Source: Parachaetomium inaequale (taxonomy: Eukaryota; Ascomycota; Sordariomycetes; Sordariales; Chaetomiaceae). Taken from it: a DNA stretch of 64,000 nt. The DNA is taken from the NCBI GenBank assembly GCA_033296685.1, contig MU854428.1:1-64000 (forward strand). Reading direction: 5' to 3'. The notes below the pieces were generated by a model that searched no databases, had not been told where the DNA came from, and saw only the letters and a program-made list of their open reading frames with translations. Made by a program: the position numbers and the translations under genes. The first letter of the stretch is position 1. Every line of letters starts with the position of its first letter. Shown here piece by piece: positions 10,418 through 20,939 of this stretch.

Positions 10418-12332
10418 CTAAACGCCAAATACGGCCAAGCTGTTCTCGCTAAAGTAGTTGAGGGCCTCAGCCCGCCAGCTGTCCATCTCGACATAGCTGC
10501 CCTTGTCCGTCCAGACCAAGCTCTCGCCGACTCCCCCACCTGCGCTGGCATTGTACACCGGCCAGGCCTCGCCGCCGGGAAGCAGACCCAGCCCCTCGGG
10601 GCCGTTGGGGTCCTGGCCCGTGACGAAGTTGACCCAGGCCGTCGACATGGTCTTGGCCAGCGCCGTCAACGCCTCGGTGTTGTTGTTGTTGCCAAAGGGG
10701 TTCTGCGCGTAGCCGTCGCCACGCGTGTTGTCGAAGACAAAGGCGACCTCCTGGAAGTGCACGGCGCCGATGTAGCCGGGCAGGCCAGCCACCACCGTGT
10801 CGAAGCGGTAGCTCCACGAATGGAGGCCCTGCTTCGCGAAGGCGAGGCTGGCGCGCCGGCGGGCGTAGTGCATCATGCTGCGCGCGTGGTGTTAGCACGC
10901 TTACTTCAAGTTCACTCTCCTTCTCTGCAGCAGACGGGAACCACTTACTAGTCCCCAAACAGGGCCGCCGAGCGGCGGTACTGCGACCCCATCACCTTCG
11001 CTACTGTATCCCCCGGCTGGATGACGGGCCACTTGTCCAGGCTGGGGACGCCGGCGGCCTGGATGTTGGGGTACAGAAACATCAGCTCGTCCACGACCTG
11101 CTCAACCGTCTTGCCGACCGTCTTCTTGACGTCGGGCCCGACAATAGTCGCGACAGCCTCGCGCATCTCGTCGTCCGTGTTGACCCCCGCGCCCTTGGGA
11201 CCCCTCCCCGCGCCGAAGCTGACCCCCTCCTCCGAGTTGGCGCCCATCAGCACGGGCACCTTGGGGAAGCGGCCCTCGTTCAGCTGCTTGGACGGGTAGT
11301 CGGCGATGAAGTCGCCGTCGAGCACGGGCGGCCACGGGCCCGCGGCCGTGCCGTTGAGCGCCGCGTGCAGGTCGGCCAGCGGCAGGGCGCGCAGGCAGTC
11401 AAGCGACTTGCGACCGGTGCCGGCTGTGCGGCGGCAGGTCGTGTTGCGCACGAGCGTGTCGTACGTCGTCTGCATGGCGGCACTGGCGTTGAGCCCGCCC
11501 GCGTACCGCCCGATGAAGCCGCCGTAGCCCGACTGGGCGATGACACCGCGGAAGAGGCCGTCGTCGCGGCCGCCGTAGGCGAGCGTCTGCGCGCTGACGC
11601 TCTCGGCCCCCGAGCTCTCGCCCCAGATGGTTACCTTGTCTGGGGCGCCGCCGAACGCTGCGATGTTCTCGTGCACCCACCGTAGTGCTAGCCGCTGGTC
11701 CTTGAAGCCCAGGTTGGCGATGCCTGCTGCTAGCGCGTCCTTGCCGCAGGGGAAGCCGAAGGCGGAGAGGCGGTAGTTGAGGCTGACGCCGATCATGGGC
11801 GTGCCCTGCTCGACGCTGTTCTGCACGATGAAGGAGAGGTTGTATCGCCTGTCTGCCGAGCCACCCATGACCTGTGAAGTAGGAAACAAGTGTTAGACAA
11901 CCTCTAGAAACTGGGAGTTGTTTCAGAACTTACAAGACCACCACCGTGAATCCAGACAGCCACCGGCAGGTCCGCCGTGTCCGCAATGCCGGCCGGCCGG
12001 ACGACGTTGAGGTACAGGCAGTCCTCGGAAATCTCATAGCCAACGTCGTCGCCGCCGTAGCCGACGCAGTGCGGCGGATACGCGGTGGCATTCCGCACTC
12101 CTTCCTAGGACGCGTTCAGATGCTGCGAGACGGTGAACCGGGGCGTTTTCTGCGCATACGGCATGCCCAGGAAGAAATCCTGGCCGTACTCGGACGAGTG
12201 GATGCCGGCGTACGAGCCGTTCCTGACCCTGACGGTCGGGGTACTGGTAGTGGAAGCCGGCAGGGCGTCGGCGACGGACACGAAGCACGCCAGGCCGGCG
12301 GCCAGCAGTGACGAGGTGAGCCAACGGGCCAT
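10418..12332 (-). pseudogene. Secreted type-B carboxylesterase/lipase with one in-frame TAG
   Basis: Three exons on the minus strand: 11934-12332, 10949-11871, 10418-10877 (introns 62 and 71 bp). Together they would encode ~592 residues but for a TAG at 12105-12107. The N terminus is a signal peptide (MARWLTSSLLAAGLAC…). Family motifs are all present: EDCLYLNV, the oxyanion loop WIHGGG, the catalytic serine in GESSGAES, the acidic residue near GANSEEG and the histidine in AVHFQEV. Homologous enzymes read …LN-S-W-x-G-(T/V)-R…; here Trp is replaced by TAG with perfect continuity on both sides, and no GT-AG intron that keeps the frame can remove it. This is a recent nonsense change, an error in the sequence, or a readthrough codon. 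Everything downstream remains intact, which argues the change is young. Confidence 0.82.
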
Positions 12333-13599
12333 CGCTTGGTGGTCGGACTGCGCTGGGCTGGGCTAAGGGGGTGATCACAACTACTACTAGGCGTCCCTCC
12401 CAGCTGGTAAGAGGGGCCTCCAACTTATACCCCATTACCCGTGCCCCGCGTGTGCCCATCTGTGCCAACTTGAACTGTGCCATCACGACAGTGACGACAC
12501 CAGCCATCGTCCCGAGTCGCTCGGCGCCATCTCGGCGGAGTCCTGTCGTCCCGTGCAATGCGAAGTAACCATGGCCGGGTCTTGCCCAGGGTATATGGCA
12601 TCTGCCGGAATCCCATTCCATGTTTTGCGGTTTCCCCAGACCCATCTTCACTATGGGGGACCCGGGTCGGTGGGATCGGCCGGGATGTGCAGGTCGGCTT
12701 ATCCGGGGGGGTGTTACCTTACCCAGGCGTTAGTTAGTCTCCAGTGTCCCGAAAGGTGGACGTGTGCTTTCCGGGCAAGTTGCCGCTGTAGTATTCGGCT
12801 ATTAGGCCCAGATTCGACTTGGATGGAAAACGTTGCCCGGGTCTACGTCCGGTGGGTCTCAACAACCGAGGTTTAGAGCTAAATGGAGAAGGAGGTTGTC
12901 TGCGTTTGCGGAGGTGACACTGGAGGTAGTGGGTGCATATGTGGTCCGGCAAAACTTGATTGCTTGTTTGACGTGTATCTTAACATCAAAGGAACATCTA
13001 CCTCGTACACTCTAGAGACATAATTACGCCTGTTGTTAGATCCAGATCCGGGGGAACTGGGTAGTAATTGGGGCAACTTGCAGCGTTTACGCAAACCTAC
13101 CTGGTACATGTACCTAGAGTTGGCTTCAACCGTCAATACTTGGTTGAACGAGGCTTAGATAGCAGAGGTAGTAATTACCGAGGCGGTGCGTCCAAGTGCT
13201 GAGGCATTGTTTGGGTAAGCCCACCAACCCCCATCCTCCCCAACATGAAGGCAACGTGACTTGGCCAGAATGATAATCTCCACTGAGACAGTCTGTTGGT
13301 CGTTGGTTTCAAACGTGCATGGAGACCTAAGAGGGCTGCCCCCCTACTTCCCTACTTGTAGGAGCTGATTGGGCGGCCTCCTTGCTCAGCCTTGGGCTGC
13401 GGCGGTTGAGCCGAGTTGAACGCCTGAGCTGAACCGGCTCCTCCTTCTGAGCTTCAAAACACCGAGTTTGAACGCCTGGGTCGGCGGCCGCTCTCAATGA
13501 CAGTCTGGCTCATTTCTCACTCTACAAAAACGGACAAGTCTCCCCTTCATTCCTCGGAAATGATGAAAGTAGGGGGCGTGATCATCTCATATTCTTATC
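12333..13599. other. Intergenic, no gene seen
   Basis: 1.27 kb upstream of the esterase gene and upstream of the ExK relic. It contains two near-identical short segments (TTGAACGCCTG near 13415 and 13469) in a region rich in GAGCTGAACC-like words, too short to classify. No open frame shows a domain. Confidence 0.4.
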
Positions 13600-15726
13600 A
13601 TGGAATCCCCGCCGAGGAAAAGGAAAAGCATCATACATGTAAGCATGCCAGCGAACGAGGGAGACGCCACGAGGGACCTCCTGGTGCGGCCGCCCGCCCC
13701 TGTCCTCCGCCTCAGACCGACCGTGCCGAGCGAAGTGATCAACCCCCGCCAACGAGCCCAGGAGCGCGACGGACCCTACATAACGCACCCGAGCTTGATT
13801 GACGAGGCGAGCCGCTTTCGCACGGGAAGCTATGCTCCGGATATCACCATGGGCCAGTACCGAGAGCTCTGGCGTACCGAGGTGGATGAGCTGCGAGAGC
13901 AACCTGCGGATTTCCAGATACATTCCTTGATGTTCATACACCCTGCAGCCGACATGCAGAAGGTGCAGGGTTGGACTGACGAGCAGATCGCCGCGGCTGT
14001 GGAGAGGACCTATGTTGGCGCACAACGGTGCGTGATACTAGTCCATCTAATTCCCTAGCTGAGTTAACTGTGGCCGGCTATCCACCGTTAGGTGCGAGGG
14101 CTAACTGAAGCTGACACCACAGCTATCTATATCCCGGAGCCCTGATGCCTTCATCCCTGGTAGACCGCTTCGGAGTCGATTGGAGAAACAACGCTCGGGG
14201 GATCTATTACCGCCATCATTACTCTCCTGGCTAGGTGACGGCCGACGTAGCTTGTGGCTGCCTTCACTACGTGGCGATGACGGAAGGGACCTAGACTGGA
14301 ACTCCTCGGGCGAAGAAAGCCGCCGAGCTAGAGCCAGAGTCTTCTTGAAACACGTCCTGGACAACGAGCGGTGGAAGAAGGCTGAGTACGTATGGGAGGC
14401 CGACGCCTGGAGTGACGTCTTTGGCCTGATGAGGGATGATCTAATGATTATAGCGTGGGTATTCCCCTCGCCACCCCGGCGTTTGTTATACTATACTGAC
14501 AACTCTTTGTGGAAAGTAATAAACACAAGTACAATACTATAGGGAAGGAAACCTACCTAGCCTTATACCTTCTTACAGGCAAAACAAAACTCCTTGTATA
14601 CAAGCTAGACGTAACTTTTAGGCTCGCTACTTTTTACCCGAAAGACTACTAGAGATCTACTATAGCCGATTGGGACCTCGACTATGACCGACTACAAGCG
14701 TTGCTAGTCTATAGATACTACGGTCTTGTTTCGGATCCGCGCTAGGGAGACGCAAATCTAGCCTTCCCCTTTGCCGTCTACGAAGCCAAAGGGTGGGACG
14801 GCGATCCCCGCGAAGCACGCCGGCAAGCATGCTCGGCGGGGGCCGTTTATCTAGACATGCTGGAAAGACTATCGAGGCACCCGGGCAAGATTGGGGACAC
14901 CAAGAGCGACGCGTTCCAGACCGCCGAGAGCCGCAATACCCAGGCTTTTTTTGTGTTTACGTCTTTTGGCGCCCACTGGCACATTCTGGTGGGCTACAAG
15001 AGGCCGAGACTGAAGAGGGAATACGCGGGACAGGAAGGGATGAGCGAATCAGTCTATGTCTTCCAGAGGATCTGGAGCGCCAGGGCCGTGACGGAACGGA
15101 AGGCCTGGGAGCTCCTGTCGCTTGTCGACCAGATACACCTCTGGGGGGTCGCCCACCACCGGGACTTTGTCATCCGGCACCTGAAGCCGTGGCACGAGTT
15201 TGCCAGGAGGTGTTACGCCCACGATGCCGCTTGGGTGCTCGAGTCTGTCGAGGGCGCGGGCAGCAGTACCGACCCCAAGACCGGCAAGCGGCTTTGGAGA
15301 ATACCTACGGGTTGCACCCGGCTTCCGGAATGGACCCAACACCTGACTGGGGACTTCTCGGCTCGCCAAAAACACTTGGGGGAAAGAGCCGGCTTCCACA
15401 TGACAGAGGCTTGCCAACGGCATCAGAGCGAGGCCCGGGTCCGCGCAGGAAGCCCTTCCGATGGGGATTTCAATTGTGTGTTGGGTGAGGGATGTGGGAC
15501 AATAGCTGACCCCGGATATCCCCTTGGATGCTGGGAAGAACTGGTCCTGCACCTCCGAGAAATACACAACAAGGACGACGCCTATATAGCCGCTCTCCAA
15601 GACACGTGGACCAGAGGAAAGTGTGCGCCGATGCCGCTCTTACAGGTCGATCCCGAGATGGACCGGATTAACGCATCGTCGACTCGCCGACGGGGTCGAA
15701 AGCGACAACGAGAGGAGGTGAGTTGA
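13600..15726 (+). pseudogene. Relic of a fungal PD-(D/E)XK-like protein gene with two TAG codons
   Basis: A plausible structure is exon 1 13600-14031 (starting MESPPRKRK), intron 14032-14122, exon 2 14123-14458, intron 14459-14529, then one long frame to 15726. That frame is broken by TAG at 14650-14652 and 14743-14745. The sequence between and around the stops reads as protein (…DWDLDYDRLQALLVYR…, …FPFAVYEAKGW…). The last motif, beta-strand followed by E-x-K, resembles the catalytic core of PD-(D/E)XK nuclease-like fungal proteins; assignment is from motif shape only. The C terminus is basic (RRRGRKRQR), possibly a nuclear signal. The stops sit in a TpA-rich patch (14490-14760), while the flanking exons are GC-rich, so mutation was patchy. 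The intron choices are uncertain, since splice sites there are weak. Confidence 0.6.
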
Positions 15727-16045
15727 GGCCACAGCTCAGTGTTGGGTTGCAGCATGTTTCGTCCTCTTGAGACATGGTTTCCATTGTTAGTGGCTACAGT
15801 GCCGGATTCTTAGAGGGTTTTTGAAAGGAAGGGGAGCCTGACGCTGAAGTGAATATACCCAAGAAGTACTATTAGTGAATGGTCAAGCAAGGGACTTGCG
15901 TTGCTTACCCCTGAAGGCTAACATTTGAAGGGGCCGCTGTAATACACCACAATAACTCTCCCTATAGTATTATTATTCTACTTATATCAACGGCGACAGA
16001 CATCTGTATGCTCCAATACCGACATACACCTATCTGATGAACCAC
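15727..16045. other. Intergenic, no gene seen
   Basis: 319 bp, moderately AT-rich, between the 3' end of the relic and the 3' end of the acetyltransferase gene. I see nothing distinctive in it. Confidence 0.4.
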
Positions 16046-16835
16046 TCACTCCGACTCCTTCTTCCCAAGATCCATTCGCAAAAACATGCCCGGCCACTTC
16101 TCCCCACCAGCCTTCTCAACCACAAACCCATCTATCTTTTGAAAACCCTGTGTCTCGTAAAACCTGTCTCCAGTTAGCATCTTCTACACTCATCACACCA
16201 CTATCCCACCCCACTTATCGTTCAGTCCAGGAACATGAAATCACATACCTAACCAACTTCCCCCCATTCCCCGCCCAGCAGTCCACATACATCACCCCCA
16301 TCCCCAGCTCCCCGCCGGCCCACTCCCGCGCAGCCTTGACCAGCGCGGCCCCGGCGCCCTTGCGAAACTCTCTCGTCGCCTCGCTAAAATCCGTGACGAG
16401 AATCTCCAGAAACATAAACCTCTCCCCGGCCTCTTCCCCCGCCAACGCCCCGCCGGTGATATCCTGCAAGTGTTTCTGATCAAGCACGTACTGCGGGAAA
16501 TACCCCCCGCGCAGCGTCGCCGCGCCCACGGGGATGTACTCCTCCTCCTCGCCGCTCCCACCCCCGCTGGTAGGTAGGAGGGCCTCGGCGATCAGGACGC
16601 GCACAGCGGGGGCGCCGGACTCACCGCGGCTGGGACGGTATTTCTCAGCGTCGGCGATGGCGGTGACGTGGCGGGTGATAAAGTCCGGGCGTTTGGTGGA
16701 CAGCGGGACGGTGCCCCATTGCGTGGCGCTGCCGATGGTGGCGAGGTGCGGGATGCAGGAGTCGAAGGCTGAGGTGATGAACTGGGCGTCGGTGTTGGAG
16801 GGGGAGGGGAGGGCGTCGCGGATGCGGAAGGGCAT
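16046..16835 (-). CDS. GNAT-family N-acetyltransferase
   Basis: Two exons on the minus strand, 16249-16835 and 16046-16163, joined over an 85-bp GT-AG intron in phase 2, giving 234 residues. The N-terminal part is variable. The acetyl-CoA-binding signature lies near residue 165 (EFRKGAGAALVKAA, the R/Q-x-x-G-x-G/A loop), preceded by a beta-strand (FMFLEILVTDF), and followed after the intron by FYETQGFQKIDGF, the usual motif C/B end of GNATs. Such proteins transfer acetyl groups to amines; the substrate cannot be told from sequence. No targeting signal is seen, so a cytosolic location is likely. Confidence 0.85.
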
Positions 16836-17832
16836 GACGGGTGGTGCGGTGCGGTTTTGGAGGGCTGGTGGGATATATGATAGATGTGATGGTGTTGATG
16901 TGAGATGGAAAATGGTCTCAAAGACTGAGTTGAGTCACACGAGTACAGTTGTGGAGGGGGCCCGGACCAAGGTTGGCCCGCTCTTGGGCTTAACGATGCC
17001 CGTTTTGGCAGGTGATAGTTGGCTGCCAAAGTTTCTTTTCTTCTGCTTGGCCGTGGATGCAACCCTGAAAGGGCCCCCTTTGAGGTGCCGGTGTCAACGC
17101 GCCTCGCATACGTCGTCACTGGCATCCTCTGCTTCAAGCGCTGTCGCTTCAACAATCTCAGCTGACACTGCAAGCTTCAAGTGGTGCTCCATCCAGTAGG
17201 CCGATGGTCTCTTCAAGCTCGATACGCCCTTTATTCCATCCGCCCTCTGTTTACTTCCCCGGCTAACTCCACTGTAGCCCTCTCAGCACCGGAGAGCATG
17301 CTAAAGAGCCGTGATTTCGAAGGATAGACCAGCAACTGGGTGATCAAAAACCAACCATCGGCCATCCCCTACAATACGGTCAGTACACTTCACAAATTTT
17401 CAGAACCGGACGCCAACACCGGGCCGTGCTCAGCCTCAACTACACACGAGGCTGATCGGCTTGAGTAAATACTAATTTATTCTGCTCCAGTGTTGGGCTC
17501 ACGGTTCACCCTCCGGGGTTACAGCTCGGGCGGGCACTGGTGTTCCAGGGGTAAGTACAAAATCCGGGATTAAGATTAGACGAGATGGAATCCGGGGAAG
17601 CCTGAAGCATTATCAATGCAACTACCTTGTGTAACAGAGAATCCCGATGTCGGTGCTAGAGTCCTATGTATGATTCGTCGTAAGGCCACCTGTAAGCGCT
17701 AGGTTGATTTCGAGACACCTGGATGAGCATACACAGCCTCGCTGCGGTACCCGGGGTTTCCCCTCAGTTAACCTGTCGATAGCGGAACTTTCGGGCCATC
17801 ACGCATCACCGCGTTCACTCCAAGAGTCCAAA
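16836..17832. other. Intergenic with a dispersed repeat copy
   Basis: About 1 kb. It contains the first copy of the 43-bp direct repeat listed separately (17491-17533). The remainder has no convincing open frame and presumably includes the promoters of the GNAT gene and of the gene at 17833. Confidence 0.4.
17491..17533 (+). repeat. Diverged direct repeat, copy 1
   Basis: Begins TGTTGGGCTCACGG. It aligns to 20242-20284 with 35 of 43 identical positions in the same orientation, with weaker similarity for about 10 bases upstream. The shared core is CACCCTC-GGGGTTACA. The two copies bracket the unknown gene pair at 17.8-19.9 kb. They may be remnants of a dispersed element such as a degraded LTR. 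Confidence 0.6.
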
Positions 17833-18453
17833 ATGGCAAACGCTAGCAACGACATGGAGCGGGCCGCGCCAGGGCCAAGACCAGACAACATGGAGAGAGT
17901 GCAGCTCCTTCTAGCGGGAGACCAGAGCAGCACAGAGAAAGCGCAGACGCTCATCGGACTACTCGAAGAGGGCTACTTTCAAGCACACGCCTCGCAGCGT
18001 GATTCCGACGACGACGAGACCGAAGATGACGACAACGAGATCGATTACATGGAAGGCGACGGAGATGCCTCGCCTCAGAACCGAGACAGCCCTCCGCAAG
18101 ACATGGAGACTCCCACGAAGGGGGAGAAGCCAACGAGTAGCGCCTCCTCGCCGGTTGACCAGTCCGACGACGAGTCTTTTGAGTACCAGGTTCCGGACGA
18201 AGTCTTGCTGGCCGGCACTTCGGGCCCGTTCCGGTTTGCGTCACGCAGCCCTGAACGGGCCAGGCGTGGAACGAGGGGGAGCTCGGACTCAAGCCGGGAC
18301 TGCCTTCAGATCGATCGCACTGGGGCCGTGGTTTACCCTGTTTCGACCCCAGAACCAACTGTGTTCGACCCCCGTAGGGCGGGCCGTACCTCCGTCAAAT
18401 TTAGCGCGCCCGCGTCTCCCGAGGTGGGTGCGGCAGCCGAGGCGGCTGTGTGA
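17833..18453 (+). CDS. Hypothetical acidic protein, possibly the N-terminal part of the next gene
   Basis: 206 codons from ATG 17833 to TGA 18451-18453. I do not recognise it. The N-terminal 50 residues could form helices (ERVQLLLAGD, AQTLIGLLEEGYFQAH). Then comes a strongly acidic tract (DSDDDETEDDDNEIDYMEGD) and Ser/Pro-rich disordered sequence. The open frame extends upstream of this ATG, but without another ATG in a good context. The stop is followed 15 nt later, in the same frame, by the ATG of the 491-codon frame at 18469. A single spliced or fused gene is therefore likely. Confidence 0.5.
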   Translation: MANASNDMERAAPGPRPDNMERVQLLLAGDQSSTEKAQTLIGLLEEGYFQAHASQRDSDDDETEDDDNEIDYMEGDGDASPQNRDSPPQDMETPTKGEKPTSSASSPVDQSDDESFEYQVPDEVLLAGTSGPFRFASRSPERARRGTRGSSDSSRDCLQIDRTGAVVYPVSTPEPTVFDPRRAGRTSVKFSAPASPEVGAAAEAAV

Positions 18454-18468
18454 ATTATCCATGGCAAC

Positions 18469-19944
18469 ATGAACCAACCGCGGCCCCGCTTGCGGCCCAC
18501 GTTCTTAGGGCGGGCAAGAGCATCCGCTCTGCGTCTGACCCGGCGTCTTGTCCGTTACCTCGAAACAACTGGTGGCGGGGAAGAACAGCACTCGGATGCG
18601 GATCTTCGCGATCTGGCCTTCGGAGACTTTCACGAGGGCACCAGAGCGCGTTCGATCCAGGCTGCTGCCCAACAAGCAGACGGGTCGGAGTCCCTAGAGT
18701 CTCAACAGTTCCAACCCGGCAAGTTCTTCGTTGCTACTGATAGCCACATCCCTCCTCCAACAGCGGCACCCTCCGGTAATATCAGAACCGCTGTGAGGAA
18801 CACAACGGCATCAGCAAAGCCGACAAGCGAGTTCGAGATCCTCCTGCGGGCCAAGATCTTCAAACCCGCCATCACGTTGTCGACGTCAATCCCCGAGCCT
18901 TCCTGGACGGACTCGAACCCGGACACTCACTGTCTCTTGTTCTCGAAGCCCCCCGGAATACCTCTCAGTCCCCGCAGCCTACTTCCGCTGGGCCAGTTCG
19001 TGGCTGAGAGGGAGAAAAACATCAGTGAGGCACTGAAGGAGATTGAGCTCGGCGTTGGCGTCTCGGCCTCAGGATTCGGCGTCGACGTCAGCGCAACGGG
19101 GCTCCTGCAACTCCTCAAGCCGTACCAGTGGATCACCACGTGGCGAAGCCTTTCGCGGGAGGTGCACGTTGGTCGCCATCTCCTCGAAGCTGCCGAGTTC
19201 GCCGAGTCGGGGGACTCGGAGGACTCGAAGATGGAGAGGCTCCACAAGATCGAAAACGAACTGATGAGCTCCGTCAAGTATCAGTTCGGCGAGAGCGAGT
19301 ATATCACCGTCATTACCTACAGCAACGATGTCGACTCGGGCGCTGTTGCCCTGTTTAAGGCCTCCTCGTTTGGCAAGAATTCGACCGTCACAAGGCTAGA
19401 TCTGGAGGCGCGGTTCCAGGACATGCCCAAGGAGATATGCCGGATCCTGGTCAAGGAGGGAAACCCGAACCGGTTCGAGCTGAAGAGGGCGGGGAAGACG
19501 CTGACCTGCCGCGCCCGGGGCGTCCTCCCGCCCTTGCGTCCGGCCATTGTTGCCGCCGAGGAGGGAAAGGAGGAGTGGACAGACATTGGGGGCGGATGGA
19601 GAAGGGCGCTGCACATTATCCTCAACGACGACCATGATGGTGACTCGGAACTTGAACTATCCACTCCCAGGGAAGGGCTCATTGCGACGGTCCCGCAGAT
19701 GCTCGCCCTCCTCCACCTCAGGTATCGTCTTGTTGATGCCGTGCCATCCGCCCCGATCTTCAGCTTTGCGCCTCCGCTTCGTTGCGGCAAAGCCGGCGCC
19801 GCCGATCCGTCGGGCTATGTCCGAAGGGGGATCAAATTGCTCGGGCCGCCGAGCGGTGCGCCCCATGTGGGCAATGCGGGTACCATTGCTGTTTTGTTTT
19901 CACGCGAGTCTCGCTGGGTTAGGGAGCAGTTGTTTTGGGCTTGA
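18469..19944 (+). CDS. Hypothetical protein, lineage-specific
   Basis: 491 codons, no introns needed. I do not recognise a domain. It has a basic Arg-rich N terminus (RPRLRPTFLGRARASALRLTR), a low-complexity Ser/Thr/Pro stretch to ~residue 115, and then well-structured sequence with alternating strands and helices (SVKYQFGESEYITVITYSND; FELKRAGKTLTCRARG; WRRALHIILNDD; PQMLALLHLRYRLV). A Gly-rich segment (LGVGVSASGFGVDVSATG) lies near residue 200. Codon use looks normal and the frame is intact, so it is probably expressed. It is in frame with the upstream 206-codon ORF. One possible intron, 18386-18508 (GT-AG), would join the two without a frame change, but its branch site is poor. Confidence 0.6.
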   Translation: MNQPRPRLRPTFLGRARASALRLTRRLVRYLETTGGGEEQHSDADLRDLAFGDFHEGTRARSIQAAAQQADGSESLESQQFQPGKFFVATDSHIPPPTAAPSGNIRTAVRNTTASAKPTSEFEILLRAKIFKPAITLSTSIPEPSWTDSNPDTHCLLFSKPPGIPLSPRSLLPLGQFVAEREKNISEALKEIELGVGVSASGFGVDVSATGLLQLLKPYQWITTWRSLSREVHVGRHLLEAAEFAESGDSEDSKMERLHKIENELMSSVKYQFGESEYITVITYSNDVDSGAVALFKASSFGKNSTVTRLDLEARFQDMPKEICRILVKEGNPNRFELKRAGKTLTCRARGVLPPLRPAIVAAEEGKEEWTDIGGGWRRALHIILNDDHDGDSELELSTPREGLIATVPQMLALLHLRYRLVDAVPSAPIFSFAPPLRCGKAGAADPSGYVRRGIKLLGPPSGAPHVGNAGTIAVLFSRESRWVREQLFWA

Positions 19945-20241
19945 GATTCACCTGTAGACGGACCCTACCTACGTATTTTGGCGTTTGTGAGCGGCAACGA
20001 TGCTGAGCTTGTTGTGTTTTTACCCCTTTCCCCGATTTTGAGGTAGCAATAGATGTAGGAGAGACAGCCCCTGAATGGATACATAGCCCGGGAACATGAA
20101 GAGAGCGTAAGGGTTTCGGCGCGCAAAACAGCCGGCAACTGAAAATCTGGGACGATAGCCAAGCGGGAGGGCAGGATCCAGCTAAATTACCGTTGCGCCG
20201 CCGTGGCTTGTGAGATGGTTACAGTCGAGTTATGCTTCGGG

Positions 20242-20284
20242 TGTTGCGCTCATGGCGCACCCTCAGGGGTTACAACTGGGGCAG
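20242..20284 (+). repeat. Diverged direct repeat, copy 2
   Basis: Begins TGTTGCGCTCATGG and matches 17491-17533 at 35 of 43 positions in the same orientation. It lies about 300 bp downstream of the 491-codon frame. The rest of 19945-20939 (about 1 kb of intergenic sequence, becoming C-rich toward the separase stop codon) holds no supported gene. Confidence 0.6.
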
Positions 20285-20939
20285 CAGCATGCTGATCCAG
20301 TCGCGGAAAGGCCCATCTATCCATCAAGCGGGTAAGTTCTCGCAGGACGGCGGTAATCATATATATTCCGGTGGTGGTTCTTGTGCCGCCGATGACCACT
20401 TCAGTAAGAATATCTGAATGATGTTTGTATAGCCACGACGAGAACATTGATATAATGGGGCAAACAGAAGCATGCGGCCAAATAGCTAGAATTAATTTAA
20501 TATAGCTGCCTATTCACCCAAACGTAGAAGTCTATCAACCTGGACGTGGGAGCACAGGCGAAACACCAACTAAAAACTGTAAAGTCCGCATCTCACATTG
20601 GAGCAAAACGAGGGACAAGGACGTGGTCAAGGACCTTAACCCGGGTTGCAACAGTAACTATCTCACCCGACTTCTCATCCACTACCCGGTAGGCTGTAGT
20701 ATAGACATCCGTTGCGTGGCATTCATCATGACTCGGATCTATATGAGTTATCGTGATCTATCAGCCCCAACTGAACGACAACCGAACTCCATCCAAACAC
20801 CACCCCCCCCTCCCCGGCCCCCATGCAACCATAGATACCTATAGGTGCCCAGAAAAACAACCCATACACCACCCCTTCCATGTTCGGGAAGTAGTAGCAG
20901 AAAAAAACAGAAAAACAAACAAACGAAAACCCCCTTCTT

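Noticed and set aside
12061..12180. An intron hiding the TAG in the esterase (for example donor GTATGC, acceptor CCTAG)
   Set aside because: The only candidate is 55 nt and shifts the reading frame, destroying the conserved sequence that follows.
20056..20090. Similarity of GAGAGACAGCCCCTGAATGGAT to part of the APH gene near 41311
   Set aside because: About 25 bp with several mismatches and no extension on either side; most likely chance.
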